Source: Pseudonocardiales bacterium (GTDB lineage: Bacteria; Actinomycetota; Actinomycetes; Mycobacteriales; Pseudonocardiaceae). Taken from it: a DNA stretch of 33,933 nt. The notes beneath the pieces were generated by a model. It made no database searches. It had not been told where the DNA came from and saw only the letters and a program-made list of their open reading frames with translations. The stretch covers positions 1 to 33,933 of the forward strand of contig JAFAWY010000111.1 in assembly GCA_019241525.1 (NCBI GenBank), given 5' to 3'. Both the position numbers and the translations under genes were made by a program. Positions 23,403-32,201 of the stretch are shown here, piece after piece (position 1 is the stretch's first letter; each line of letters begins with the position of its first letter).

Positions 23403-23450
23403 TGGTGGGCGCAGCAGGGGTCGAACCTGCGACCTCTCGCTTGTAAGCAG
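23403..23450 (-). pseudogene. tRNA-Val(TAC)-like 3' fragment, likely att scar
   Basis: On the minus strand the bases run from an anticodon loop CTTACAA through GCGAG, variable loop AGGTC and T-arm GCAGG-TTCGACC-CCTGC to TGCGCCC-A-CCA. This is the complete 3' half of a tRNA, including encoded CCA. The expected 5' partners (CTCGC for the anticodon stem and GGGCGCA for the acceptor) are absent upstream, although a D-arm-like string (AGCACAGCG, then TAGAG) is dimly visible. It therefore cannot fold as a tRNA. Such 3' halves are left at one end of elements integrated in tRNA genes. By orientation, the intact gene would lie to the right. Confidence 0.65.
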
Positions 23451-24110
23451 ACACGCCTCTAGCGCTGTGCTGACCGGCGAATATCCAAGTGACTGGCGAG
23501 CGTGGGTGGCTCAGTTAGCGGCTCACTAAACGATCTACGCTCAGTTGACGCGTGGCGGCACCACGCCTGCCGACTCAGCGATCGGAATTTACCTACGGCA
23601 AACCGATCTTGGGCCAAGCGGTTACTCCCCGCTCCATAGCGTCCATGCCATGGTCCACCTCATCCCCACCTCTGGCGCAGAGAACAGCAACATCCCGCAG
23701 GGCCAGAACCGAACCAACATCACTGGCATCTCTGCCAGTGATCTGGGTGTACGGCCCGGCGAGTCGGACTCCAGGGTCTGTCCGGTCGCATGACGTGAAT
23801 GACCAGTTCGGCACCACACGCCACGGTCGACGATCATGCCCGATGGCCGCTGTCTAGGGATGCTGCAGGTCACCGCCGTGGATGGCCAGTTCGGCACCCA
23901 CAAGGGTCGGTGATAGGGCATTCGGTGCAGTGACCGGGGCGTTTGGTCCAGCCAGATGTCCTGCTCACTGCTTGGCTGTCCCCAGCCAGGGGGGTGTTCC
24001 CGAGCAGTTCACTGCGGGGACTGGCGGGCGAGCGAGGCTGTCGGCGCGATGCCACCGAGGTGTCGCAGCGGTTGGCATTGGATGTCTTCCCCTCTGATGT
24101 AGGAGTCACG
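23451..24110. other. Region without a supported gene
   Basis: Short overlapping frames exist on both strands from 23545 to 23921, but they have no motif, ribosome site or coherent composition. The only structure I see is a pair of near-identical segments around CCAGTTCGGCACC (listed separately). The last part is the leader of the secreted protein, with AGGAG 7 bp before its ATG. Confidence 0.4.
23803..23898. repeat. Two direct repeats of about 22 bp, 83 bp apart
   Basis: CCAGTTCGGCACC occurs at 23803-23815 and 23886-23898. Similarity extends to about 22 bases on both sides (GTGnATGr before, ACA or CACA after). The role is unknown; it could be a protein-binding repeat or relic of a small duplicated element. 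Confidence 0.5.
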
Positions 24111-25847
24111 ATGTGGTCGAACACTGCTCGTCGCACGAAGATCGTTGCCGTGGCGAGCGGCGTGGCGTTGGCCTCGTTGATCGGCGCGCAGGCCAATGCT
24201 GCGCCGAGCGCCACCCCCCAGATACTCCCGCTCAACGCCGATGACCTGCTGGTGAGCAGGCTGGTCTACGTCGGTGCGCCCGGGCTGTTGACCCCCGGCC
24301 AGACTGTCTTGCCGCCCGGCTGTACCAGTGGATGTGCTACCGCGGTCTCCGACGGCACGTATCCACAGGTGTTCAACAATGCCCTCGTCGACCCCAGCTT
24401 CGGGGTCACCGCGCCGATCAGCCTCGATGAAATGACCACCACGGGCAACGTCGTGGGCACCATCACCGTCCCCGCCGGCGACAACGGCACCGGCAACGGC
24501 GGGCTCACCGATCACCTCGTGGGGAGCTTTTCCTCCAAATCCGAGCTGGCCCTGAACCTGTCCCCCGACGGCCGCTCCTTGACCTTCACCGGCTACGTGG
24601 CCCCGGTCAACGCCATCGACGTCAGCAACTCCAACACCCCCGGCGCCGTCGATCCCACCAACCCCGTCACCGCAAGCCACTACCGGGCGGTGGCGGTCAT
24701 GAACTTCCCCGGACACTTCTCGTTCACCGAGACCAACGCCTACAGCGGCAATAATGCGCGGGCCGCGATCCTGAACACCAGCGGGCAGCACCCGGTGATC
24801 TACGCGGCCGGTAACGCCGGCAACGGCGGCAACCCCCAGCCTAATTCGATCATCATTGGCACCGGTGCACAAATTCTCAACCCGCAGATCGTCCCCGAGT
24901 TTGTCCAGACCCCCGGCACGCCCACCCCGGTCGGCAGCTTCAACATCACCCAACTCGGCGACCCGCCCGACAAGATCGGCAAGGACACCAACTTCAACGC
25001 CCTGGCCATCCACAACAACGTCCTGTATTACACCAAGGGCAGCGGCGGCAACGGCGTCAACACCGTCTATTTCCTCGACACCACCGGGACCGCCTGCCCC
25101 CAGGGCGTCGGAGTGCCCGCAACCAACGCAGCGTTGCCCACCTCGGGCATCGCCTATGACCCCAACAAGGTCCAAACCCAGGGCATTACGCCGTACAACA
25201 TGTGCATCCTCAAGGGCTTCCCCACCGCCTTGAAGACCACGACGTTTTTCCCTTCCGGCCTGTGGTTCGCCGATGACAACACCCTCTACGTCACCCAGCA
25301 AGGCGATGGCCTGGCCGTTACCAACACCAAAAAGCAACACACCGGCGGCCTCCAGAAATGGACTCGCCAGGCCGACGGCAGCTGGACGCTGGCCTACACC
25401 GTGCAAGCCGGACTCAACCTCGGAACGCCCTACACCGTGGCGGGTTACCCCACCGGCAACAACCCGGCCACCGGCCAACCCTGGGCCCCGGCCACCGACG
25501 GCCTGCGCGCCTTCACCGGCCGACACAACCCCGACGGTTCCGTGACCCTCTACGCGGTGACCGCCGCGATCAGCGGCAGCGGCGACAACGGTGCCGACCC
25601 CAACAAACTCGTCGCCGTCACCGACCAGCCAGCCGCAACCTCACCAGCCGTCAACGAAGCCTTCACCGGACTGCGAAATGCCCAGGCAGGAGAAGTCCTA
25701 CGCGGTGTCACCCTCACCCCCAACGAGGGCGTGGTGATTCCCCCGATTCCCACCATCCCTCCGCTGCCGACACTGCCCCCGATTCCGCCCATCACTATCC
25801 CTCCGCTCCCCACACTCCCACCGATTCCGCCCATCACCATCCCCTAA
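24111..25847 (+). CDS. Large secreted protein, possible beta-propeller
   Basis: The protein has 578 residues. The signal peptide is clear: RRTK, then VAVASGVALASLIGAQANA with cleavage after ANA (residue 30). The mature part is rich in Thr, Asn, Gly and Pro, with repeated strands such as NALAIHNNVLYYTKG and GLWFADDNTLYVTQQGDG that look like propeller blades. Two Cys close together (CTSGC) may form a disulfide. The last 35 residues are Pro/Ile/Thr repeats (PPIPTIPPLPTLP...), probably wall-spanning; their DNA is a 42-bp direct repeat. I know no function. AGGAG precedes ATG 24111 at 7 bp. An equally long antisense frame is a composition artefact. Confidence 0.8.
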   Translation: MWSNTARRTKIVAVASGVALASLIGAQANAAPSATPQILPLNADDLLVSRLVYVGAPGLLTPGQTVLPPGCTSGCATAVSDGTYPQVFNNALVDPSFGVTAPISLDEMTTTGNVVGTITVPAGDNGTGNGGLTDHLVGSFSSKSELALNLSPDGRSLTFTGYVAPVNAIDVSNSNTPGAVDPTNPVTASHYRAVAVMNFPGHFSFTETNAYSGNNARAAILNTSGQHPVIYAAGNAGNGGNPQPNSIIIGTGAQILNPQIVPEFVQTPGTPTPVGSFNITQLGDPPDKIGKDTNFNALAIHNNVLYYTKGSGGNGVNTVYFLDTTGTACPQGVGVPATNAALPTSGIAYDPNKVQTQGITPYNMCILKGFPTALKTTTFFPSGLWFADDNTLYVTQQGDGLAVTNTKKQHTGGLQKWTRQADGSWTLAYTVQAGLNLGTPYTVAGYPTGNNPATGQPWAPATDGLRAFTGRHNPDGSVTLYAVTAAISGSGDNGADPNKLVAVTDQPAATSPAVNEAFTGLRNAQAGEVLRGVTLTPNEGVVIPPIPTIPPLPTLPPIPPITIPPLPTLPPIPPITIP

Positions 25848-26203
25848 TCAACGCCAGTAACCACCAACGCGTCCTCGCTATCACAAACGCCATCGGCCCA
25901 AGCACTCCGGCCAACGACGTTGCGGGTAGCGAGGACGACCCCTTTCCCAATCAGCAGAACTCCGTGATCGCTCCGAAGAGGCTGGGGGAGAAACACCTGA
26001 CCGAAAATCAGATGTTTCGCAGCACTCGCACCGCCGGCTCGAGCGCGCGACCGAAGATCCTCCCGATCTACATCAGTTGGTACATCAACGACTACGGACG
26101 ACCACGCACATCCTCGGCCCCAACCCCAAGATAAGGTCCGACCACGGACCAATACGCACGTAGCGGTGGGTGCTGCATCCGACTACGGAACAGAAGGCTT
26201 CCT

Positions 26204-26221
26204 GAATCGCCGGGGCGATTC
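26204..26221. repeat. Perfect palindrome with 8-bp arms
   Basis: GAATCGCC-GG-GGCGATTC has a 2-base centre and no following T-run. The closeness of the arms makes it a better protein-binding dyad than a terminator hairpin. There is no gene start within 100 bp. Confidence 0.45.
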
Positions 26222-26336
26222 ACAGGGACAGCAACGTTCCCCCCTGCACCCAAGTGGCCATGCTGGAGCCATGTATCAGGTTCTGCCCGTGGGCGTCTTT
26301 CAACTCGGCTTCGAATCCTGAATGACCCGCACCTTT

Positions 26337-26538
26337 TTACGGATCGGTCACGAACCGTTTGGGGCCCGCCAAATGAGTTCCCGCTAGCTCACTGAGCGAG
26401 GCGTCGACCTCACCAACCGACACGTCATCGACAAGGCTATCTCCCCACTCAAGGTCGAATACGCGCTCATCGATTAATGCGATAAATCTTGACGATTCCT
26501 CCTGGTCGCGTGGATCGAGGGCAAATAGCGGTTGGTGG
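26337..26538 (-). pseudogene. Start-less coding fragment of about 63 codons
   Basis: The minus-strand frame ends with TAA at 26337 and reads LFALDPRDQEE..., then ALIDERVFDLEWGD and a closing GPKRFVTDP. It looks like natural protein, acidic and with good codon spread, but no ATG, GTG or TTG precedes it before a stop at about 26550. An AGGAGGA sits inside the frame at about 26502-26508. It may be the tail of a lost gene. I do not recognise the family. Confidence 0.35.
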
Positions 26539-26585
26539 TTTGGACCTACTCACCCTTTACACGGTGCGCTGGCAGACTGATTGCC

Positions 26586-27650
26586 GTGACGGCCCTCCGT
26601 CGATTCTTGTTGCTGTGCTTTGCGCTGGCGGCACTGACCTCCTGCCAGGTGGCGGACTCGATGTCGAAGGCTGTGGTGAGCCCGCCGGCTGTGGTGAGCC
26701 CGCCGGCTGTGGTGAGCCCGCCGGCTGTGGTGAGCCCGCCGGCTGTGGTGAGCCCGCCGGCTGTGGTGAGCCCGCCGGCTGTGGTGAGCCCGCCGGCTGT
26801 GGTGAGGACACCGGCTGTGGTGAGGACACCGGCCCAGAGCGCCACGACGAGCACGATGCGTTCGCTGACCATCGGCGGAATACAGCGCTCGTACCTAGTG
26901 GCAGCCCCTGCCGATCAACACACGGCGCTACCACTTATGATGATCTTGCACGGCAGATGGGTGACCGTGCAGGAGGAGGAGATCAGGACAGATTTTGTGT
27001 TCCTGGCCCAACAGGGACAGGCCGTGCTGGTCTACCCGGTTGGCTACGGGCAATCGTGGAACGCCGACGGTGGTTGCTGCGGTGACGCTGCGACGGCTCA
27101 TATCGACGATTCCGCCTTCCTCGCGGCCGTGGTAGGTGACGTAGCGAACCATTTCTCGATCAACCGTTCGCGGGTTTATCTGGTCGGCTATAGCAACGGC
27201 GCGCGCATGGTTTTCACCGAGGTGTGTGCACATCCCTCGCTATTTACCGCGTTCGCCGTCTACGGTGCGGTGCCGACCGAGGTCTGTGGGGACACCAGGA
27301 TCGCCGTTCCGGCGTTAATCAGTGCCGGCGCCGCCGATCCCGAACTGGCCACCACCAAGCCGGCGCAGACCACCACTGAGGTGATCGAGTCGGTGGTGGC
27401 GGGCTGGCGCACCCGTGACGGCTGCGAGACAAAGTCGACCACCACGCCTGTCACACCAGCACAGCTCACTGTGTGGGCACAGTGTCGGAACGGATCGGCC
27501 GTGGAATCCCTGCTGTACCTCGGGGTGGACCACTCCTGGCCACGGGCAACCCAAGCAGATCTGCCCTCCAACGTGGCCGTTGGCGCCCCCGCGGGCGCCG
27601 CCACACTGATGTGGAACTTCCTGTCCGCACACCAGTCGTCCCAGAGCTGA
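26586..27650 (+). CDS. Esterase lipoprotein, PHB-depolymerase (LpqC-like) family
   Basis: The protein has 354 residues. The signal peptide ends in lipobox LTSC (Cys20), so it is lipid-anchored outside the membrane. Residues 28-82 are the VNTR-coded linker (AVVSPP repeats). The alpha/beta-hydrolase follows, with oxyanion HG (122-123), DGGCCG, nucleophile Ser203 in VGYSNGARM, Asp near 251 and His316 in VDHSWP, a plausible triad. The family (as in LpqC) cleaves polyhydroxybutyrate or feruloyl esters; the substrate here is unknown. The start GTG 26586 puts the basic ALRR directly before the hydrophobic core. HGRW replaces the usual HGxxG, a possible change in the oxyanion loop. Confidence 0.82.
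   Translation: MTALRRFLLLCFALAALTSCQVADSMSKAVVSPPAVVSPPAVVSPPAVVSPPAVVSPPAVVSPPAVVSPPAVVRTPAVVRTPAQSATTSTMRSLTIGGIQRSYLVAAPADQHTALPLMMILHGRWVTVQEEEIRTDFVFLAQQGQAVLVYPVGYGQSWNADGGCCGDAATAHIDDSAFLAAVVGDVANHFSINRSRVYLVGYSNGARMVFTEVCAHPSLFTAFAVYGAVPTEVCGDTRIAVPALISAGAADPELATTKPAQTTTEVIESVVAGWRTRDGCETKSTTTPVTPAQLTVWAQCRNGSAVESLLYLGVDHSWPRATQADLPSNVAVGAPAGAATLMWNFLSAHQSSQS
26673..26834 (+). repeat. 18-bp minisatellite, nine units
   Basis: GTGGTGAGCCCGCCGGCT is repeated seven times without a change (26673-26798). Two variant units with GAGGACACC follow (26799-26834). Each unit codes six residues (VVSPPA or VVRTPA), so copy changes keep the frame. The identity of seven units suggests recent expansion. 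Confidence 0.97.
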
Positions 27651-27876
27651 ATTCGTGAACCTGCCCGTTATGGGACACCCACTATGCATTTTCACGCCCT
27701 GCGACAAGACACCACAGCTCGCACGTCCGACGATCTTGTCTCGTGCCCCTCGCGGGCTCGTTTACTCCCGGGGACTCAGGGGGATCCACGGTGCCACGTT
27801 GATCGTGCGTGGGCGTTGAGGTCGGTGGGGTGGGTGCAGTCTTATCCCCAGGTCATCGTTTCCGTGGTGGGGAGGG

Positions 27877-28277
27877 TTACTTCTTGGCCAGGATGGTGGC
27901 TAGCTTCGAGAGGTTCTGGTTGATTTCGGCGAGATCGGCGGCGGCCGGATCGAACTCGTGCGCTGAGCTAAGGCCCAACCATTCGAGTCGGTTGCCGTGC
28001 TCGGGGTGGCCGGGGTCGGTGAGGATCTCCACCAGTTCCTGATACCCCCAGATCCCGCCGCAGTCCTCCGGGGGACAGGCTCGCCGACCTGCCGGGCACC
28101 GTGGGTAGGCCACGCCCGATTCGGCGACAAACACCTCCTCGACGAGCAGATCGTGTTCCCAATCATCGCCGAAGTCGTAGGTGTAGCGAATACGGTCCCC
28201 CGCGCCTGGAGCGACATCGTGCAGCTTGGTCGAGGCCGCATTGCGGTGCCCGAGCTCGCGGTCGGCCACGCCGTACC
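27877..28277 (-). pseudogene. Truncated pRiA4b ORF-3-like protein
   Basis: The frame carries the C-terminal half of the plasmid pRiA4b ORF-3 family (linked to IS1096 TnpR): GDRIRYTYDFGDDWEHDL, CPAGRRACPPEDCGGIWGY and HPEHGNRLEWLG. Family members are usually about 170-200 residues with an N-terminal YRLRVTL...PPIWRR part. Here recognisable sequence starts at YGVADREL, at about 28277, directly after TPR-coding DNA in another frame. GTG 28269 could still start a protein of 130 residues. The N-terminal half was therefore lost in a rearrangement. Confidence 0.75.
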
Positions 28278-30792
28278 AGGCTGTCCTCGCCGAGTTTGCG
28301 AGCCCGCTCAGACTGCCTCAGCTTCCCCAGCGTGCCGCCCAGGATAGTAGCTGAGCGCAGCGTGTCGGGGTGATCGGCGCCCAGGACGTGAAGCATCCGG
28401 GTAAGGGTGTCTTCACCAAGCTGACGGGCCGGCTCGTGCTGTCCTAGTCCGTCAAGGGCGAGTTCAAGAATGGAGGCCATGCGCAGGGTCTGGGGGTTGT
28501 CGGCGCCTAGGACCTGGCGCATCCGGGTGAGGGTGTCTTCGCCGAGCTGGCGAGCCTGCTCGTAGTAGCCCAGCCCCCACAGGGCGAGTCCAAGGGGCAT
28601 AACGGAGCGTAGTGTGTAGGGGTGATTGGCGCCCAGGACCTGGCGCATCCGGGTGAGGGTGTCTTCGCCGAGCTGGCGGGCTGTCTGGTAGTACCCCAGC
28701 CCCCACGAGGCGAGGGCAAAGATGAAGGCCGAGCGTAAAGTGTCGGGATGGTCGAGGCCTAGGATCTGGCAGCGGCGAGCCACGGTGTGCTTTGCCAGCT
28801 GGTAAGCCTGTTCATACTGTCCTAGGTACCGCAGGGCCACACCAAGGTTAGTGGCTGCTTCCAGGGTCTGGGAATGATCGGCACCGAGGACTCGACGGCA
28901 GCGGGCCAGCAGGTCCTCGTCGAGCTGGTGGGCTTGTTCATACTTGCCCAACTCGCACAGGTTGAAGGGCAGAGCGCCGGCCGATTCCAGTGTGTCGGGG
29001 TGGTCCTCGCCCAGCATGGCTCGACGTAGTTCCACGGATCGTTCGAACAAGGGTTGGGCAGCGGCGGGTTCTCCGCGGGTCTGTAGGTACTTACCGGCGC
29101 GATACAGCAGCCAAGCTATGTCCTGTTCGACCTCGACGAGCGTGCGGTGGGCGTCGGTGGCGACGAGCACATGCCTTAACAGCGCACGCCAGGCCGGCCA
29201 GGCCGATGGAGTAATCCATGGGTCGTCAGCCGGAATCGCGGCACGCAACAGGCGAACTGCACGAACGGCCAAGTCCTGGGGCAACTGAGGGCGAGTGCGC
29301 AAGATCGCGGCTATCAGTCGGTGCAGCGTTAGGGTGCTCGGCTCGACGTGGGCCAATCCCTGCTCGCAGCAGGTGGATCGACGCGGTAAAGGCCAGCGGA
29401 TCGACCGCCACGGTTGCGACGGCATCGGGCAACTCGCGGGGGTGGATGGTGAACAGGGTCAGTGGAATGGGCTCGGGCGCAAGGTAGGCGGCCAGCGACA
29501 GCAGCTCCAGCGCGGCCCGGGACTGGGTGGCCAACCCATCCAGGGCGATGTGCACGCTCGCAGCCAGCGACAACGGATAAGTGGCGGGCACGCCGTAAGT
29601 CAACAGCTCCGTAGTCCGCTCGGTCAGCAACACCAGATAGTCCTGCACGCCAAGGGCGGCGTCGGACAGATAGGTGGCGGCCTGGGCGAGAGCCAGCGGC
29701 AAGTCTCCCAAGGCCTCAGCAATTTGGTCTGCTTGGTCCTCGGTCAGTTGCGGAGCACCATGGCGCAGCAGGCTGATCGACTCAGCCCGGTCCAATACAT
29801 CTACGCCAACCGGCTCGGCTAGCTCCTGCCAGCCCGGGTTGCGAGACGTAATCACCACATGCCCGCCGCCTGCGGGTAGATACCGGACCAGCGCGGGGGG
29901 ATCTTCCGCATTGTCAAAGATCACGAGCCACCGATCCCGTTCCCGCAGCACTCCCAGCAGTCGGGCCACCGCCACGGCCACAGAATCGGTTACGGTCGCC
30001 AGATCCAACGCCTGGGCCAGCTCAGCTAACCGATCGCCCACCAGTGCTGGCTCCTCCGCCGAGATCCACCACACGATGTCGTAGTCGGCCGCGTAACGGT
30101 GGGCATATTCGATAGCCAGCGCAGTCTTGCCAATCCCACCCATCCCATGCAGCGCCCTGCACCACTGCCGTCGACCGTTGTTGGTCCTGCAACGCCCTAT
30201 GCAGCGCGGTGAGCGGCTCTTGCCGGCCCGTGAACACCGGGCTGCGCGCAGGCACGTTCCACACCCGCCGCGTGGACACCTCGGGTGACCCGTGCCGGGA
30301 TAAATCTCGCAATCCCTGAAACAGCACCTCGCTCAGCTGTTCCGGAGTCGTCACGGTCGCCGTGGTCACCCCACTGGTCCTCAGTCGCGTTCGAAACGCC
30401 TCCTGCCGAGCGCCATAACACGAATCAACAAACAGATCTCTCGGGCCCTGAACCTCCTCACCCAATAGCACTACCAACCGCGGTAAGCCCGCCCCGCCAG
30501 CCGCCTGGAACTCCAACTCCGTGTACGACAACTCCGGGCGATCGGCCACCGGGGAGCCATAGCGAAACCCCACTACCGCCACATACACATCCGCTGCCCG
30601 CACTGCTTCGACGCACACCTGGGCAGGCCGCTGTTCCCGCGGTCCGAAATACGCCATCTCCACGATCGCGTCCCTGGCTCGCGTCACCGCCTGCTCCGCT
30701 GCGGCCGCAAACGATCGCCCCACCGGAAACCGCGCTAATTCCGACGTATGGCTGACAAAGACCCGCCGTGGCCTCCCCACAACATTGAGCAT
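28278..30792 (-). pseudogene. Broken DUF4062 / NB-ARC / TPR STAND protein
   Basis: Three adjoining frames make one former protein of about 835 codons. The first (from ATG 30792) has a DUF4062 domain: [28 protein letters not shown] and [12 protein letters not shown]. The second has an NB-ARC ATPase: [30 protein letters not shown] and [12 protein letters not shown]. The third has at least six TPRs of 42 residues (for example ARQLGEDTLTRMRQVLGAD). One extra G in a G-run (30155-30157) breaks the first join; removing it gives [12 protein letters not shown]. One extra base near 29366 breaks the second; removing it gives [12 protein letters not shown]. The 3' end is cut at about 28278 by the pRiA4b fragment. 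STAND proteins of this layout act as sensors in defence or signalling. Confidence 0.85.
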
Positions 30793-31478
30793 CCCCAGCT
30801 CTCCGACCCCAAGCAAGAGGACCACCAGACCAGCCACAGACAACCAACACTGTAGACACAACCCTAAGATCAACTGTGGTCCGGACAGAGCGGATACCGA
30901 AGTGCAAGAGCCGGGAGCAGCGCCGAAGGCAGGTGAGCCAGCGCTGACAACATCACACACGGCCGGATAACGGGAAACGTGCAAAGCCAGCTTGCACCGC
31001 CGAATCGACGAATACGGCGATGGTGCCCGCTCCTCGTTACGCAGGCTCCGTTTTGATCAGCACGTAGAGGATTCGCTGCCACCGCGTGACCGCAAATCTG
31101 ACCACAACAAGCAGCACAGTGCTGCACTTCGACACCACCCAGCGAACGCCACATACCCACGTCGCGCAATGTGACCAGGCGTCTGCCTGCATCTGTTAAT
31201 CGCAGGATCTCACTGCGGGTGCTGCGCGTACTAGGTAGGCCGGAAACGACCATAAACGGTCACATGACCACACCCCCGCCTTGACCAGTTTGAGCGTTCA
31301 GGCTTGGTAAGGACTTCGGTTAAGTATATCGATTTTTCTCGCCGAGTATCGACATCATACCGAAAAGGTAGATCAAGTAACACCTCGCGAAGCGAAATCA
31401 ATGTCTTCTAATTGTGCCGATGCGATAGTTTTGTGTTGAAGTAACTTGGACGACTACTGTACTTAGCCGTTGGCCGCC
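30793..31478. other. Region without a supported gene
   Basis: The first 200 bases are an extension of the STAND frame that need not be translated, and the ribosome-like GGAGAGCTGGGG lies right before ATG 30792. Frames between 30870 and 31253 show no motif. From about 31290 to 31450 the DNA is AT-rich (TTAAGTATATCGATTTTTC and similar) and may be a spacer between transferred pieces. Confidence 0.4.
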
Positions 31479-32192
31479 TTACCAGCGTCGCAGTCGATCG
31501 AATCGGACACCAGGGGCACCAGAAGCCGGCGACATGATTTCGTAGCCAAGCTCATCGCGCAAGACGCGGACGGCCTCCTCCGGATCGTCGCGAACCATCG
31601 ATGCGAGTTGCCGACGGCGCCACTTGATGCGGCCGTCCTCGATGGCCTGACGAGCACCCGACATCGCGTCAAACCGGAACTCTTCGACGAGCAGCTGCAG
31701 CAGATCTTCTATGCATGGTCGCATTCGGGCGCCACCGACCGGCAGATGTAGCTTACTCAGCTCGCCGCTATGGTCAGGGTTGTGTCGTACTAATAAATTT
31801 GTAATCGCGCCACGCTCAGCATGAATATTCCAATGACAGCCCGGCGCGGAGTGCATACTACGGTCGAAGTCCAGACGGAGCAGCGGATGGCGATTAACCC
31901 GCAGTTCGAACTTAGACTTGGCCACCGCTGGATACCGGTCGACTGAATCTGCAACGAGCCGGATCTGGATAAATAGCTCGGCGACCTTATTTCCCTTATG
32001 CAGCAATGAAATTGCTTTGGCCTCCTTCGCCTTTGCTGTACCGATCTCTACTGCGAAGGCGAGACCAGACGCTGTAACCGTGACCTGGCGGAGTTCGGGG
32101 TCAACACCCTCCTCGTAAGGCAACACCGCGTCGAGCAGCTGCTGTAGTTCTTCACCAAACTCACCAGCCGCTGCGGCAAGGTCGAAGGTCAC
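31479..32192 (-). CDS. Hypothetical protein, second gene of a two-gene unit
   Basis: The protein has 237 residues. It begins with an acidic helix (EFGEELQQLLDAVLPY), then mixed strands (RQVTVTASGLAFAVEIG), LHLPVGGARMRPCIEDLLQLLVEEF near 148-172, and a basic stretch followed by DDPEEAVRVLRDELGYE. I have an impression of similar conserved proteins on actinobacterial islands but cannot name a family. The ATG at 32192 lies 9 bp after a small gene, so they form one unit. Toxin/antitoxin is one possible reading; no nuclease or acetyltransferase motif is visible. Confidence 0.6.
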   Translation of the reverse strand: MTFDLAAAAGEFGEELQQLLDAVLPYEEGVDPELRQVTVTASGLAFAVEIGTAKAKEAKAISLLHKGNKVAELFIQIRLVADSVDRYPAVAKSKFELRVNRHPLLRLDFDRSMHSAPGCHWNIHAERGAITNLLVRHNPDHSGELSKLHLPVGGARMRPCIEDLLQLLVEEFRFDAMSGARQAIEDGRIKWRRRQLASMVRDDPEEAVRVLRDELGYEIMSPASGAPGVRFDRLRRW

Positions 32193-32201
32193 CGACAGAG
32201 G

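Larger units (their letters stand above)
25848..26585. other. Gap with a palindrome and an orphan coding fragment
   Basis: These 738 bases hold no complete gene that I can support. Short frames on both strands between 25850 and 26150 lack motifs. An 18-bp palindrome (26204-26221) and a minus-strand coding-like fragment (26337-26538) are listed separately. Confidence 0.4.

Noticed and set aside
23207-23446. Open frame of 79 codons ending in GVEPATSRL
   Set aside because: That ending is the well-known false translation of a tRNA 3' end; here it reads the tRNA-Val-like fragment from the wrong strand. The upstream part matches nothing I know.
24009-25526. A 505-codon antisense open frame over the secreted-protein gene
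   Set aside because: It mirrors the strongly GC-biased third positions of the real gene; its translation is Gly/Val/Asp-rich and lacks motifs, and the sense protein has a signal peptide and ribosome site.
26489-27085. Second open frame through the VNTR, with CGEPAG repeats
   Set aside because: An 18-bp repeat without stops stays open in several frames; only the frame with the lipobox and esterase motifs makes sense.
27703-27740. GACAAGA...TCTTGTC inverted repeat after the esterase gene
   Set aside because: The 24-base loop and lack of a T-run make it a poor terminator; chance occurrence is likely.
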